Source: UBA10649 sp963700745
GTDB lineage: Bacteria > Actinomycetota > Actinomycetes > S36-B12
Length of the DNA: 64,000 nt
Assembly (NCBI GenBank): GCA_963700745.1
Contig: CAVOYT010000003.1
Location: 62,001 to 126,000, forward strand
Reading direction: 5' to 3'
The notes under the pieces are model-generated. The model was not told where the DNA came from, made no database searches, and saw only the letters and a list, made by a program, of their open reading frames with translations. A program made the translations under genes and the position numbers. Below, in pieces: positions 45,278-54,877 of this stretch. Each line of letters begins with the position of its first letter. Within the stretch, counting starts at the first letter, position 1.

Positions 45278-46123
45278 CAGGGCCTCGACCAGCAGTCCGG
45301 GATCCTGCGCGTTCGGGGAGTGCCCGACGCCCGGCAACTCGACCGCCTCCGCCCCCAGTTCCGCAGCGAGGGCAGCCTGTTCGGCGACGGGCCACGCGTC
45401 GTCGTCCGCACCCCACATGACCGTGACCCTCAGTCCGTCGAGCACGGCGCGGAGCCGTCCGGTGATCGCGGGCTGCGACATCAAGGACTCGGCGATGGCA
45501 CGAAGCTGCTGAGGATGGTTGGCCTGCCACCGACGTTCAAGGAACGCGGCGACGTCCGGCGGCGGCGGAACGACGTCCTCGGCCTCCTCCATCTCGCGCA
45601 TGATGCGCCAGATCGCGGCGAGGTCAGAGTGGTCGAGGGCGGTCACAAGATCCGGGAGCCCCTGCCATCGCTCGGTCGGCAGCGCGCCGCCCCCGGTGCA
45701 CAGCAGTACCAACGAGGCAGGGCGAAGGGCAGCCGAGGCAACCGCCTCCTGGCTCACCAGCCCTCCGTAGGAGTGACCGAGCAGGTGGGGAGGCGACGCG
45801 AGGCCGAAGCGTGCCATCGCCTGATCAGCCACAACGGCGACATCGGCCGCGAGCAGCTCCAAGGCGTAGTCATCGCGGTCGTCCGAACCGTCCGACTCGT
45901 GCTGGCCCAGCTGGTCGAAGCTGACGGCGCCAATCCCCGCCTCCGCCAGCAGCGGCAGGACGGCGATGAAATCCTCCTTGCTGCCCGTGAATCCGGGCAC
46001 CAGCAAGGCCCAATCGCCCGAGTCGGCGAGCCGGCTGTGCAAGACCGCGCGCTCTGTCCCTCGGACCGGCCACCGCTCCACAGTCACGCCCGTCGGGAGG
46101 GTGACGAAGGGCGGCGTGCTCAC
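45257..46123 (-). CDS. alpha/beta hydrolase
   Basis: 288 residues of alpha/beta-hydrolase fold: LLVPGFTGSKEDFIAVLPLL (oxyanion region), VSFDQLGQHESDG, nucleophile Ser in LLGHSYGGLVSQEAV, acid in VTVMWGADDDAWP, and catalytic His in ELPGVGHSPNAQDP. The substrate is unknown; the overall pattern resembles haloperoxidase/epoxide-hydrolase-like esterases. GTG start at 46123; the 3' end overlaps the convergent DUF3048 gene by 21 bases. It is next to rmuC, 9 bases apart, in the same direction. Confidence 0.88.
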   Translation of the reverse strand: MSTPPFVTLPTGVTVERWPVRGTERAVLHSRLADSGDWALLVPGFTGSKEDFIAVLPLLAEAGIGAVSFDQLGQHESDGSDDRDDYALELLAADVAVVADQAMARFGLASPPHLLGHSYGGLVSQEAVASAALRPASLVLLCTGGGALPTERWQGLPDLVTALDHSDLAAIWRIMREMEEAEDVVPPPPDVAAFLERRWQANHPQQLRAIAESLMSQPAITGRLRAVLDGLRVTVMWGADDDAWPVAEQAALAAELGAEAVELPGVGHSPNAQDPGLLVEALLRAWAR

Positions 46124-46132
46124 GCGCTGACG

Positions 46133-47260
46133 CTAGCGAAGGGCCCGCGGGTCGGATTCGCGCAGGTCAGCCTCGATCAGGTCAGGGACCTCCAGGCCTC
46201 GCGACGCATCGACGCCCAGGTCATGCAGGCGGCGAGCCTGGGCCATCGCCTGGGAGTCGAACGAGCCGACGAACCGGTTGTAGCCGCGCACGGCCTGGTC
46301 CAGCCCCCGCCGCATTCCGTCGAGATGCTCGACCAGGACCCCGAGACGGGACAGCATCTCGGCGGCCGAGCGCTTGATGTCTTCGGCGTTCTCCGCCATC
46401 AGCTGACGCTGGTATCCGAAGCCGATGGTCCGCAGCAGGGCAAGCATGGTGGTCGGGGTGGCCAGGACCACACGCCGATCGAACGCCTTCTCCAGCAGCA
46501 GTCCATCGGCGTCCAGCGACGCCGACAGCAGCGACTCGAGCGGCAGGAACATGACCACGAAGTCCGGGCTTGCCGACGAGTCGGCGTATCGCTTCGACGA
46601 CAGTTCCCGGACGCGGCTCATCACGTCCGCCGCGTGCTTGCGCATGAGTTCGTCTCGGCGCGGCGGTTCCTCGGTGCCGACGGCCTGCCAATAGGCGTCG
46701 AACGGGAACTTCGCATCGATCAGCACCTCGCCGCCGCCCGGGAGCATGACCACGATGTCGGGGCGCAGCGAGCCATCGGGGCCGCCCCTCGTGTCCTGGC
46801 GCGTGAAGTGGGTCCCCTCGAGCAGACCGGCATGCTCCAGCAGTCCTTCGAGCTGCATCTCACCCCACTGGCCCCGAGTCTGACCACCGGCGAGGGCGGC
46901 CGCCAACTGCTTCGTCGCGGCCTCCAGCGACTGGTATCGCTCCTGGACTGCGGCGATCTGCGTCGTCATCGTCGCCTCCGCGGCCGTCCGCTCCCGGCTG
47001 GCCGCGTCCGCGGCACGCCTGAGGCCCTCGACACTGTCCCTGACTGGCTGCAGCAGCCCCTCGAGGGATCGTGACTGCTCCTGGGAGTCCCGCAGTGCGG
47101 CGTTGTCGGCGCGCATGGACGCCAGGGCCCCGTCGAGCCCAGCCGCACGCACTCGCTCCCGGCTCAGGGCTCGGCCGAGGAGCAAAGCCGTCGCCGCGGC
47201 ACCCAGCAGGAACCCGACAATCGCGAATCCGGTCACGGTGACGACATCAGCAGTGTCCAT
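46133..47260 (-). CDS. rmuC: RmuC-type DNA recombination/protection protein
   Basis: 375 residues. An N-terminal membrane helix (VVTVTGFAIVGFLLGAAATA), a long coiled coil (about 40-120), and a PD-(D/E)xK-like nuclease core: GQWGEMQLEGLLEHAGLLEG, SLRPDIVVMLPGGGEVLIDA with KFPFDAYWQA, and FVVMFLPLESLLSASL. RmuC limits inverted-repeat rearrangements in E. coli; other members take part in anti-phage defence. ATG at 47260, divergent from helD across 270 bases. Confidence 0.9.
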   Translation of the reverse strand: MDTADVVTVTGFAIVGFLLGAAATALLLGRALSRERVRAAGLDGALASMRADNAALRDSQEQSRSLEGLLQPVRDSVEGLRRAADAASRERTAAEATMTTQIAAVQERYQSLEAATKQLAAALAGGQTRGQWGEMQLEGLLEHAGLLEGTHFTRQDTRGGPDGSLRPDIVVMLPGGGEVLIDAKFPFDAYWQAVGTEEPPRRDELMRKHAADVMSRVRELSSKRYADSSASPDFVVMFLPLESLLSASLDADGLLLEKAFDRRVVLATPTTMLALLRTIGFGYQRQLMAENAEDIKRSAAEMLSRLGVLVEHLDGMRRGLDQAVRGYNRFVGSFDSQAMAQARRLHDLGVDASRGLEVPDLIEADLRESDPRALR

Positions 47261-47316
47261 TTCGCGATGATCTCGCGCACCCCTGACATCGCGCCGACGT
47301 CCGGATGGCCGAGCAC

Positions 47317-47355
47317 GGGTGTGCCGCCCCTCCTGTGACCTGAGGCGGCACACCC
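47317..47355. promoter_or_regulatory. 12-bp perfect inverted repeat between rmuC and helD
   Basis: GGGTGTGCCGCC (47317-47328) and its exact inverse (47344-47355) enclose a 15-base spacer. It stands 57 bases before the rmuC start and 176 before the helD start. It could be an operator or an RNA hairpin in the divergent control region. Owner and function are unknown. Confidence 0.7.
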
Positions 47356-47431
47356 CCTCGCCCGTTCCCCCGATCCGGGCGAGAGTCACGGTATGTCGAC
47401 GGTGTGACGTTCGGCGACCCTCGGTACCCGC

Positions 47432-47456
47432 CTGTGGACGGCCCGGTCGTCCACAG
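47432..47456. promoter_or_regulatory. 8-bp inverted repeat upstream of helD
   Basis: CTGTGGAC (47432-47439) and GTCCACAG (47449-47456), spaced 9 bases, 75 bases before the helD GTG. A dyad of this size and position suits a repressor site. The half-sites resemble TGTGGAC-type DnaA boxes but lack the flanking bases. No rifampicin-associated element was recognised here. Confidence 0.5.
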
Positions 47457-47530
47457 CCCCGCGGCGGCGCAGTGGCCCCGAGCGTGGCAGACTCGAAGGC
47501 CCGAAAAGCAGCACCCGAGTTGGAGATGAA

Positions 47531-49642
47531 GTGGACAGCGTTGCCGAGGAGCAGGCGTTCGTCGACTCCGCCTACCTCCGCCTCGGGGTCTTCGCCACGC
47601 ACCTGCAATCCCGCATGGACGAGATCGCGCGGTCTCCCGGCACCGGAACCGGTCAGGATCTCCTGGAGAAGCAGGCGCTCTACGACAACCTGTCGCAGCA
47701 GCTGACCGGTGCCCTGGCGGCGCAGCAGCGACTGTGCTTCGGTCGGGTCGACCACGCCGACGGCCGGATCCAGCACATCGGCCGGATCGGGCTGCGTGAC
47801 GGCGATGGCGAGCCGCTCCTCCTCGACTGGCGGGCGCCGAACGCCGCCGGCTTCTACCAGGCCACCACGATCGAGCCGATGGGGCTCTTGCGTCGCCGCC
47901 GGATCATGACGAAGGACCGATCCGTCACGCACCTCGAGGACGAAGACCTGTCGGATCCCACCGCCATCGCGACGGATGCTGCAGCCCGGGCCGTCTCCGC
48001 CCCCCGCGACGGGCGCATGGGCGACATCATCGCGACCATCGCGGCCGACCAGGACCGAATCGTGCGCAGCCCGATGAACCAGGTCACCGTGGTGCAGGGC
48101 GGCCCGGGCACGGGCAAGACCGTGATCGCCCTCCACCGAGCGGCCTGGCTCCTGTACACCTATCGCGATCGGCTGGCCAAGGACGGCGTCCTGGTGATCG
48201 GCCCCTCGAACGCCTTCCTGCGCTACATCGACCAGGTTCTCCCCAGCCTCGGGGAAACCGACGTCGTCCTGCTCACTCCCGGCCAGATCTTTCCCGGGGT
48301 GTCGACGAGCCGACCCGACACACCGGAGGTCGCCGAGATCAAGGGCGACCTCGTCATGGTGAAGGTGATCGCCAATGCCGTTCGCAACCGCGTCCGAATC
48401 CCCGATCACGACGTGTCGATGCGGATGCAGGACGGCGTCACTGTGACCGTCACAGCAGCGCAGCTCGCCGAGGCCCGTCGCGGTGTCCCGCGCAACGGCA
48501 CGTTCCACTCGAATCGAGACCCGTTCCTGCGACGTGTGCTCGAGCACCTGAGTCGGAGCCGGGCCCGCGCGCTGGGCGAGGACCCGGGAGATCCCGATGT
48601 CCGCGAGGCCGCGCTGCAGGATCTGGTGGAGGACGCCGACGTGCGGCGGACGCTCAACCTCATGTGGTTGCCCATCACACCCCAACGCTTGGTGGCTCAA
48701 CTCCTCTCCGACGCAGAGACGCTCGCCGCCGCGGCCGGGGGGCTGCTCACCGAAGGCAAGCAGGCGCTGCTGCTGCGCGACCGGCAGGCACCCTGGACCG
48801 TCGATGACGTCCCCCTGCTCGACGAGGCCGCCGAGCGACTGGGGGAGCAGGTCGCGCCGACCCGCGCTCCCGCCGCACGAAACGATGACGGCTACGAGGA
48901 GCTTCACGTCAGTGACCCGCTGAGCCGCGAACGACCGTCGACGACCGTCGCCGAGCGTGCCCTCAACGACCGGGACTGGATCTACGGTCACGTCGTGGTC
49001 GACGAGGCGCAGGAGCTCTCACGAATGGCGTGGCATGCTCTCGCGCGCCGGTGCTCCCGCAGGTCGATGACCGTAGTCGGCGACCTGCAGCAGACGACGC
49101 ACCCCGCGGGCGCCCGAGCCTGGGACCAGGCGCTCGACTGGGCAGGGGACCATGTCGACCTCCACTCGCTGACCGTGACCTACCGGATCACCAGGGAGAC
49201 AGCCGGCACTGCGGCCGAGCTGCTTCAGCGCGCCGGCGGCCACGCCCCCGACCTACGACCCGTGCGGGACGGCCAACCGACGGAGCGGCTCACCACCGAG
49301 GAAGTACACCTCGCCGACCTCATCCTCGATCGGCACGTTGCCGATGCCGGTCGCATCGGCGTCATCGTGCCCGACGGCCGCGCCGAGGCGCTCATGTCGT
49401 TCCTCGCCGCGGCCGACGAGCGCTTCGGGGTCGGTGACGAGGCCATCGACGCACCCATCGCCGTCCTTACCGCGCGCGACACCAAGGGACTCGAGTTCGA
49501 CCATGTCTTCGTCATCGAGCCGGACGAGATCGCCGCGCAGGGGATTCGCGGGTCCGATGTCTACGTGGCGTGCACGCGGGCGACCCAGGTTCTGCACCTG
49601 GTGTCGCTGTGCCCCGGGTCGGAGGACGCCGCCCGCGGCTGA
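47531..49642 (+). CDS. helD: HelD-family RNA polymerase recycling ATPase
   Basis: 703-residue UvrD-like superfamily 1 protein. The N-terminal coiled arm (EEQAFVDSAYLRLGVFATHL) is typical of HelD, which pushes into the RNA polymerase channels to free stalled polymerase. Motifs: Walker A QGGPGTGKTVIALHRAAWLL, YIDQVLPSLGE, VVDEAQELSRMAW (Walker B), VVGDLQQTTHPAGA, LTVTYRITRETA, and LTARDTKGLEFDHVFVIEPD. GTG 47531 has GGAG 6 bases upstream. Some actinobacterial relatives (HelR) give rifampicin tolerance; whether this one does is open. Confidence 0.93.
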   Translation: MDSVAEEQAFVDSAYLRLGVFATHLQSRMDEIARSPGTGTGQDLLEKQALYDNLSQQLTGALAAQQRLCFGRVDHADGRIQHIGRIGLRDGDGEPLLLDWRAPNAAGFYQATTIEPMGLLRRRRIMTKDRSVTHLEDEDLSDPTAIATDAAARAVSAPRDGRMGDIIATIAADQDRIVRSPMNQVTVVQGGPGTGKTVIALHRAAWLLYTYRDRLAKDGVLVIGPSNAFLRYIDQVLPSLGETDVVLLTPGQIFPGVSTSRPDTPEVAEIKGDLVMVKVIANAVRNRVRIPDHDVSMRMQDGVTVTVTAAQLAEARRGVPRNGTFHSNRDPFLRRVLEHLSRSRARALGEDPGDPDVREAALQDLVEDADVRRTLNLMWLPITPQRLVAQLLSDAETLAAAAGGLLTEGKQALLLRDRQAPWTVDDVPLLDEAAERLGEQVAPTRAPAARNDDGYEELHVSDPLSRERPSTTVAERALNDRDWIYGHVVVDEAQELSRMAWHALARRCSRRSMTVVGDLQQTTHPAGARAWDQALDWAGDHVDLHSLTVTYRITRETAGTAAELLQRAGGHAPDLRPVRDGQPTERLTTEEVHLADLILDRHVADAGRIGVIVPDGRAEALMSFLAAADERFGVGDEAIDAPIAVLTARDTKGLEFDHVFVIEPDEIAAQGIRGSDVYVACTRATQVLHLVSLCPGSEDAARG

Positions 49643-50703
49643 TGCCCGAGACCGAGGCCATCAGCGCCTACGCTGGAGCCATGCTCCTGACGACCCTCGC
49701 GGGACCCGGTCTGCACCGGGGTCGGGAGTTCGGCCAACGTCACGGCAAGGGGATTGCCGATGCCGCCACCGCCCTGAAGACCGAGTTGGCGAGGTCGGGG
49801 CATTCGCCGACGGCGATCGGGCGCCGGCTGGGCACCAGCGCGCTCACCCGGGCCGCCGCGGACCTCACGCCCGACCTGTGGGCGGAACTGACGGCCATGG
49901 CCACCGCCAGTCGGGTCGATCTTGCAGATGTCCTGATGCTCACCTTCCTGGACGAGGTGTGGGCCATGACCCGCTCGTCCGGCTGCTCCGCGGTCGCCAG
50001 GACGATCGATCCGCGACCCGGCACCCCGGCGACGACTGAGATCGGCCAGACCATGGACCTCCCGGCCTGGACCACGGGTCGCTTCCTGGTGCTGCGAGTG
50101 GCGCCAGAGGACGCGCCCGTCGCACTCGTGATGGCCTATCCCGGGATGATCGGCCTGTGCGGTGCAAACGCATCCGGGTTGGGGGTAGCCGTCACCGCAC
50201 TCCCCCGTGCTTCGGCGAACGAGGAGGGTCTGGGAGTCGCCTTCGTCGTCCGGCACCTGCTCACGTTGTCCACCCTGACTGCCGCGCAGGACTTCCTCAT
50301 GACCACCCCTCATGCGGTCGCCCAGGCCTACACGATTGCCGCACCCGACGGCATCGCCACCTTCGAGGCGGACCCGACCCGCGTCTCGCGGGTCAGCGAC
50401 CCGGGGTCGCCGGCCACGATCCACAGCAACCACGCATTGTCAGCGGACGGGTCGACAGCCGACCGTGAGCCTTCGGAGTCGTCGCGCGAGCGCTACGACA
50501 TCCTCCTGCGCGGACTCGAGCGGCATGAGGCACTCGCCGAGCTGCTCACCGGTGAGATCCTCGTCGACGGCGAGCGCTGGGACGATCCGCACCTCACGTT
50601 CGGCGCCTTTCGCGCCATCGGATCCGAGCCGGTGGTCCGCTTCATCGACGGGGCGGAGCTGAGGGCCGGCAAGCGCGAGTGGTCACGCTTCTCGTTCGGG
50701 TGA
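49642..50703 (+). CDS. C45-type Ntn hydrolase (acyltransferase-like)
   Basis: 353 residues resembling the acyl-CoA:6-aminopenicillanate acyltransferase family. The probable self-cleavage site is Gly114-Cys115 in MTRSSGCSAVARTIDP, with Cys115 the N-terminal nucleophile after processing. Further features: GQTMDLPAWTTGRFLVLRVA, YPGMIGLCGANASGLGVAVT, ATIHSNHALS and LTFGAFRAIGSEP. The substrate is unknown (amides of N-acyl amino acids or beta-lactams are typical). The ATG at 49642 shares a base with the helD stop (TGATG); an ATG at 49681 is the alternative. Co-transcription with helD is likely. Confidence 0.85.
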   Translation: MPETEAISAYAGAMLLTTLAGPGLHRGREFGQRHGKGIADAATALKTELARSGHSPTAIGRRLGTSALTRAAADLTPDLWAELTAMATASRVDLADVLMLTFLDEVWAMTRSSGCSAVARTIDPRPGTPATTEIGQTMDLPAWTTGRFLVLRVAPEDAPVALVMAYPGMIGLCGANASGLGVAVTALPRASANEEGLGVAFVVRHLLTLSTLTAAQDFLMTTPHAVAQAYTIAAPDGIATFEADPTRVSRVSDPGSPATIHSNHALSADGSTADREPSESSRERYDILLRGLERHEALAELLTGEILVDGERWDDPHLTFGAFRAIGSEPVVRFIDGAELRAGKREWSRFSFG

Positions 50704-51309
50704 CTCCAGCACCCCGCGCAGCAACTGGCGCATCTGCCCCACCGCGACCCGCAGTGGCACCAGGAGCACGTCACTGACCTGCCGGCCCTCCAGCAAGGCG
50801 AGGTTCTCTTCGTAGTACCAGAGGATGCGTTCAGGTGACGCATGGAAGCGCACCATCGCCTCCTCGCCGGCCATCAGCAGGTCGGTCACGATCGCGCGCG
50901 CGTTATGGACCTTGTCCGCCGCCCACACCGTCAATGCATCGTCGGAGACGGATCGCAGGCGCGCGAGGTGCTCGTGCTTGCGCGTTTCCCAATCCCGCTT
51001 CTCCAGGCCCTCCGGAGCCAGGGAGTCACTGCAGTCGCGGACAATGTCGGCGACGCGCGTCCCGAACCTGTCCTCGATGTCGGCAAGACGTTGCTCCCCA
51101 CCATGGTCCTCGGCCGCGTCGTGCAGCAGTGCGGCGATCGCGAGGTCTTCATCGCCACCGGCCTCGAGGACGAGTGACGAGCACGCGAGCAGGTGCGATG
51201 CATACGGGACGGTCGTGCCCTTGCGGAACTGGGAGGCGTGCACCTCGACCGAGTAGGCCACCGCGCTGGCGTATCGGGGAGTGAGCAGTGCACCCGGTGA
51301 CGGCCCCAT
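50683..51309 (-). CDS. HD-domain phosphohydrolase, resembling small alarmone hydrolases
   Basis: 208 residues: SVEVHASQFRKGTTVPYASH, DLAIAALLHDAAEDHGGEQR with the metal-binding HD pair, RFGTRVADIVRDCSDSLAPE and VWAADKVHNARAIVTDLL. This arrangement matches the Mesh1/SpoT-type HD fold, so (p)ppGpp or nucleotide hydrolysis is plausible; specificity is not proven. ATG at 51309. Its 3' end overlaps the convergent C45 gene by 21 bases. It is divergent from the DUF4349 gene. Confidence 0.82.
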   Translation of the reverse strand: MGPSPGALLTPRYASAVAYSVEVHASQFRKGTTVPYASHLLACSSLVLEAGGDEDLAIAALLHDAAEDHGGEQRLADIEDRFGTRVADIVRDCSDSLAPEGLEKRDWETRKHEHLARLRSVSDDALTVWAADKVHNARAIVTDLLMAGEEAMVRFHASPERILWYYEENLALLEGRQVSDVLLVPLRVAVGQMRQLLRGVLESPEREA

Positions 51310-51416
51310 GACTCCAAGGTAGCGGGCGGGTCGTGACCGAATCGTTGTTCAGCGCAGGAACGTCCGCTCACGCCGCTCGCGTCAACAACGGTGGAGGCTT
51401 CACGGAGGAGGAGACC

Positions 51417-52352
51417 ATGCGAGGAAAGGCTGCACCACTGCTCATCGCCGTCCTGGCGGCGGCCGCGCTGCTGGCCGGTTGCGGAGGGACGACCGATGCC
51501 GAGATGGACATGTCCATGCCTGACGGCGTATCCGTCGAAGGAGGCGCTCCCGCCCTGTCCGAGGAGATGGCCGTCGAGGACCGAGCCGCGGCCGCAGCCG
51601 TGCCGACGGAACGTCAGGTGATTCGGACCGGCTACGTGTCGATGCGCGTCGACGACGTGTCCAAGACCGCCTTCGACGTGCACGCCCTGGTTCGCAAGCG
51701 GAACGGCCTGATCTCATCCGAGGACACCCAGAGCACCGGCGACTCCACCTACTCCACGATCACCGCACAGATACCAGCGGATGACCTCGACGCGTTCATC
51801 GCCGACGTCTCAGCGCTGGGCACCGTGGACTCGATCAATGTCAACGCCCAGGACGTCACCACGCAGGTCGTCGATCTGGACGCGCGGATCTCGGCACTCG
51901 AGACGAGCATCGACCGCATGACGCAACTGCTGGCCCAGGCCAGCAGGATCGAGGACCTGCTCGCCATCGAGACGCAGCTGTCGCAGCGGCAGGCGGAACT
52001 CGACTCGCTGACGGCGCAGCGGACGTGGCTCGGCGATCAGGTGGCTATGTCGACCATCACGGTCTCCCTCTCGCCGACCACCCAGATCGCTGACGTGGAT
52101 GCACCGGGCTTCCTGTCCGGACTGGAGAGTGGCTGGGCCGCATTCGTTTCGCTGATCATGGTCGCCATCACAGCTCTCGGGTTCTTCCTGCCGTTCCTGC
52201 TGGTGCTGGCCGCCATCGCGATCCCCGTCACCATCATTGCGGTGCGACAGGCCCGGCGACATCGCCGGACGCCCGCGTCCGCGACGACGGACGCAGCGTC
52301 TCCGGACACCGCGGCGAGCACGCAGAGCGCGGGATCGGATCCCGCCACGTAG
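51417..52352 (+). CDS. DUF4349 lipoprotein
   Basis: 311 residues. A signal peptide with lipobox LLAGC (MRGKAAPLLIAVLAAAALLA, then GC), an extracytoplasmic DUF4349 domain starting RQVIRTGYVSMRVDDVSKTA, a helical coiled coil (VVDLDARISALETSIDRM, LLAIETQLSQRQAELDSL), a C-terminal membrane helix (about 250-280) and a Thr/Ala/Ser tail. Function is unknown; the family is sometimes linked to anti-sigma or envelope-stress roles. ATG 51417 with GGAGGAGGAG just upstream. It ends 9 bases before the hydrolase-ABC gene. Confidence 0.87.
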   Translation: MRGKAAPLLIAVLAAAALLAGCGGTTDAEMDMSMPDGVSVEGGAPALSEEMAVEDRAAAAAVPTERQVIRTGYVSMRVDDVSKTAFDVHALVRKRNGLISSEDTQSTGDSTYSTITAQIPADDLDAFIADVSALGTVDSINVNAQDVTTQVVDLDARISALETSIDRMTQLLAQASRIEDLLAIETQLSQRQAELDSLTAQRTWLGDQVAMSTITVSLSPTTQIADVDAPGFLSGLESGWAAFVSLIMVAITALGFFLPFLLVLAAIAIPVTIIAVRQARRHRRTPASATTDAASPDTAASTQSAGSDPAT

Positions 52353-52361
52353 GGTGAGTGG

Positions 52362-54877
52362 ATGAGACGAGGGGCTGTGCACGCCTTCGTGCACGCCCTC
52401 GTCCTCGCCCTCGTCGTGATCACCGGCGCGGCTGTGGCCACGGCCACGGCCGCGCCTGCGTCGGCCGCGGAGGAGATGCAGCTGCCGGGAGGGCCAGCCT
52501 CGGCCACGGACCCCACGCCAGTTCTCCTGGACGCGGCCCTGTACACACCACCGGAGGTCCCGGCGCCCGCCGTCGTGCTGGCCCACGGATTCGGGGGGAG
52601 CCGCCAGGATCTCGACGAGCGCGCGCAGCAGCTCGCGGACCGCGGGTTCGTCGTTCTGGCCTACTCGGCGCGCGGCTTCGGCACCTCGACCGGAGAGATC
52701 TCGATGAACTCGCCGGACTTCGAGGTCGCCGACGCCAGCGCCCTGATCGACTACCTGGCCACCCGTGACGACGTGCGACAGGACTCAGACGGCGACCCGG
52801 TCGTGGGCATCGCCGGGCGGGTCCTACGGCGGAGCGCTGGCCCTCCTCACCGCCGGGTATGACGCGCGCGTGGATGCGGTCGCGGCGGACATCACCTGGA
52901 ACGAGCTCGAGTCGTCGCTGTTCGGCCAGAGTCGCGCGGGGCGGAGCGACCCGGCCGCGGCAGTTCCGGGGGTGTTCAAGGACCTCTGGACCGGGAACTT
53001 CTTCGGGGTCGGCGTGGTGAACCGCGACGGATCCGTCACCGAATGCGGCCGGTTCACCGATGCGTGGTGCCGCGCCTACACATCCGCGGCGGCCGACGGC
53101 GTCGTCACACCGGAGTCGAGGGCACTCATGCATGCGTCCTCACCCGGAAGCGTCACCGATCGCATCACCGCGCCGACCCTGCTCATGGCGGGTGAGGCTG
53201 ACTCCCTGTTCCCCCTGGCCCAGGCGAATGCGAATGCTGAGCAGATCGCCGCCGCCCATCCACAGACGCCCGTGAAGATGGTCTGGCACGGAGGCGGTCA
53301 CGACGGCGGGGTCGACGAGTCCGATCGACTCGACGATCTGGTCGCCGCGTGGTTCGAGGATCACCTGGCGGGCGGGCCAGCGGTCTCAACCGAGTTCGAA
53401 CTGACGCAGACTTCGGGGTCGATCTCCACCCGGAGTTCGGGAGCAGCCCCGATCGTTCTCGCTGCGGCGGCGTATCCCGGCATCCGTGGCAGCAGCCAGC
53501 GGGATGTCCCGTTCGCCGGACCGTCACAACGGGTGCTGGCCCCTGCGGGTGGAGTGCCCGCCGCGATCAGCTCGGTGCCCGGGATCGGTGGCGCCGTAGC
53601 GGACCTCGTCAACCGTCCGATGCCCGGGCAGTCCGCCTACTTCGAGTCCCCTCCGCTTGACGGTCCGCTCCTGATCGCCGGCTCAAGCGAGGTGACCGTG
53701 CGCGTCGCGGCCACGGACGACAGCAGCGACACGACAGCCCTATTCGCGTCGCTCCGGATCGTCTCTCCTGGCGGCCGCGAGACACTGCCGTCAGGACTGG
53801 TAGCCCCGGTGTACCTGCCCGACCTCGGGACGACTCCCCAGGACGTGACCATCGCGCTCCCCGCAATCGTGGCCGATGCCGCCACGGGCGACCGGCTGCG
53901 GCTGGTGATCTCCACCACGGACTTCTCCTACCGACTTCCCCTCCAGCCCCGCCTCATCGACGTCACCCTTGCCTCCCCTGCGGTTTCGGTTCCCTTGGTC
54001 GATGCCGTACCCGTGAGCGGCGGGGTGGCCGCCTACTGGTGGCTGGTGGGCGGCGGTCGCGATCGTCCTGCTGCTGGCGCTGCTGCTGGTGCGGCTGCGC
54101 CCCCGGCACGGATCGCCGTCCCCGGTGCCCGAGGAGCACGAGATCCCCTTGGTGATCACGACCTTGAGCAAGCGCTACTCGGACGGATACCTGGCCGTCG
54201 ATGACCTGTCGTTCACCGTGAAGCGCGGCATGGTCCTGGGACTGCTCGGACCCAACGGCGCTGGCAAGACCACCACCATGCGGATGGTCATGGGCCTGAT
54301 CCGGCCCACCTCCGGAACCATCACGGCCTTCGGCGAACCGGTCTACGCGGGTGCGCCGGTGCTGTCGCGTATCGGATCGCTCGTCGAGGGAGCAGGATTC
54401 CTGCCGCACCTGACCGGCCGTCAGAACCTCGACCTCTACTGGCGCGCGGCGGGACGGACCCACGACGACTCGTACCTGGACGAGGTCCTCGAGATCGCCG
54501 ACCTCGGCTCAGCGATCGACAAGAGGGTGCGCTCGTACAGCCAGGGCATGCGCCAGCGCCTGGGCATCGCACAGGCGATGCTCGGCAAGCCCGACCTGCT
54601 GATGCTGGACGAGCCGACGAACGGCCTTGATCCGCCGCAGATCAAGGCGATGCGCGAGGTGCTGCATCGGTATGTCGACTCCGGTCGCACCGTGATCATC
54701 TCCTCCCACCTGCTCAGCGAGGTCGAGCAGACGTGCACCGATGTCGTCGTGATGCATCGCGGCCGGCTCATGGGAGTCGGCAGCGTCGACGAGCTGCTTC
54801 GGGACCATGCCGGCAAGCGCCTGGAGGACGTCTTCCTGGAGATTGTCGGCGACGACCTGACCGTGGGGCTGTCATGA
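52362..54877 (+). CDS. secreted S15-like alpha/beta hydrolase fused to an ABC transporter ATPase; two frame errors
   Basis: After removing one surplus base near 52815 and one near 54048 this is a single 837-residue protein. Order: signal peptide (1-36); alpha/beta-hydrolase domain with VVLAHGFGGS, nucleophile Ser154 in IAGGSYGGAL, Asp280 in MAGEADSLFP and His313 in WHGGGHDGG; a beta-rich domain (about 345-545) like the C-terminal domain of CocE/X-Pro peptidases; a membrane helix (553-576); then an ABC ATPase with Walker A GPNGAGKTT (629-637), YSQGMRQ signature (725-731) and LLMLDEPTNGLDP Walker B. The permease follows with ATGA overlap. So an outside hydrolase is joined through one helix to the inside ATPase. 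Substrate unknown. If the second shift were real, two overlapping genes would result. Confidence 0.85.

Noticed and set aside
47432..47456. DnaA boxes or a rifampicin-associated element before helD
   Set aside because: The half-sites share only TGTGGAC with DnaA boxes and occur once as a dyad; the sequence does not fit the inverted-repeat pattern I know for the rifampicin element.
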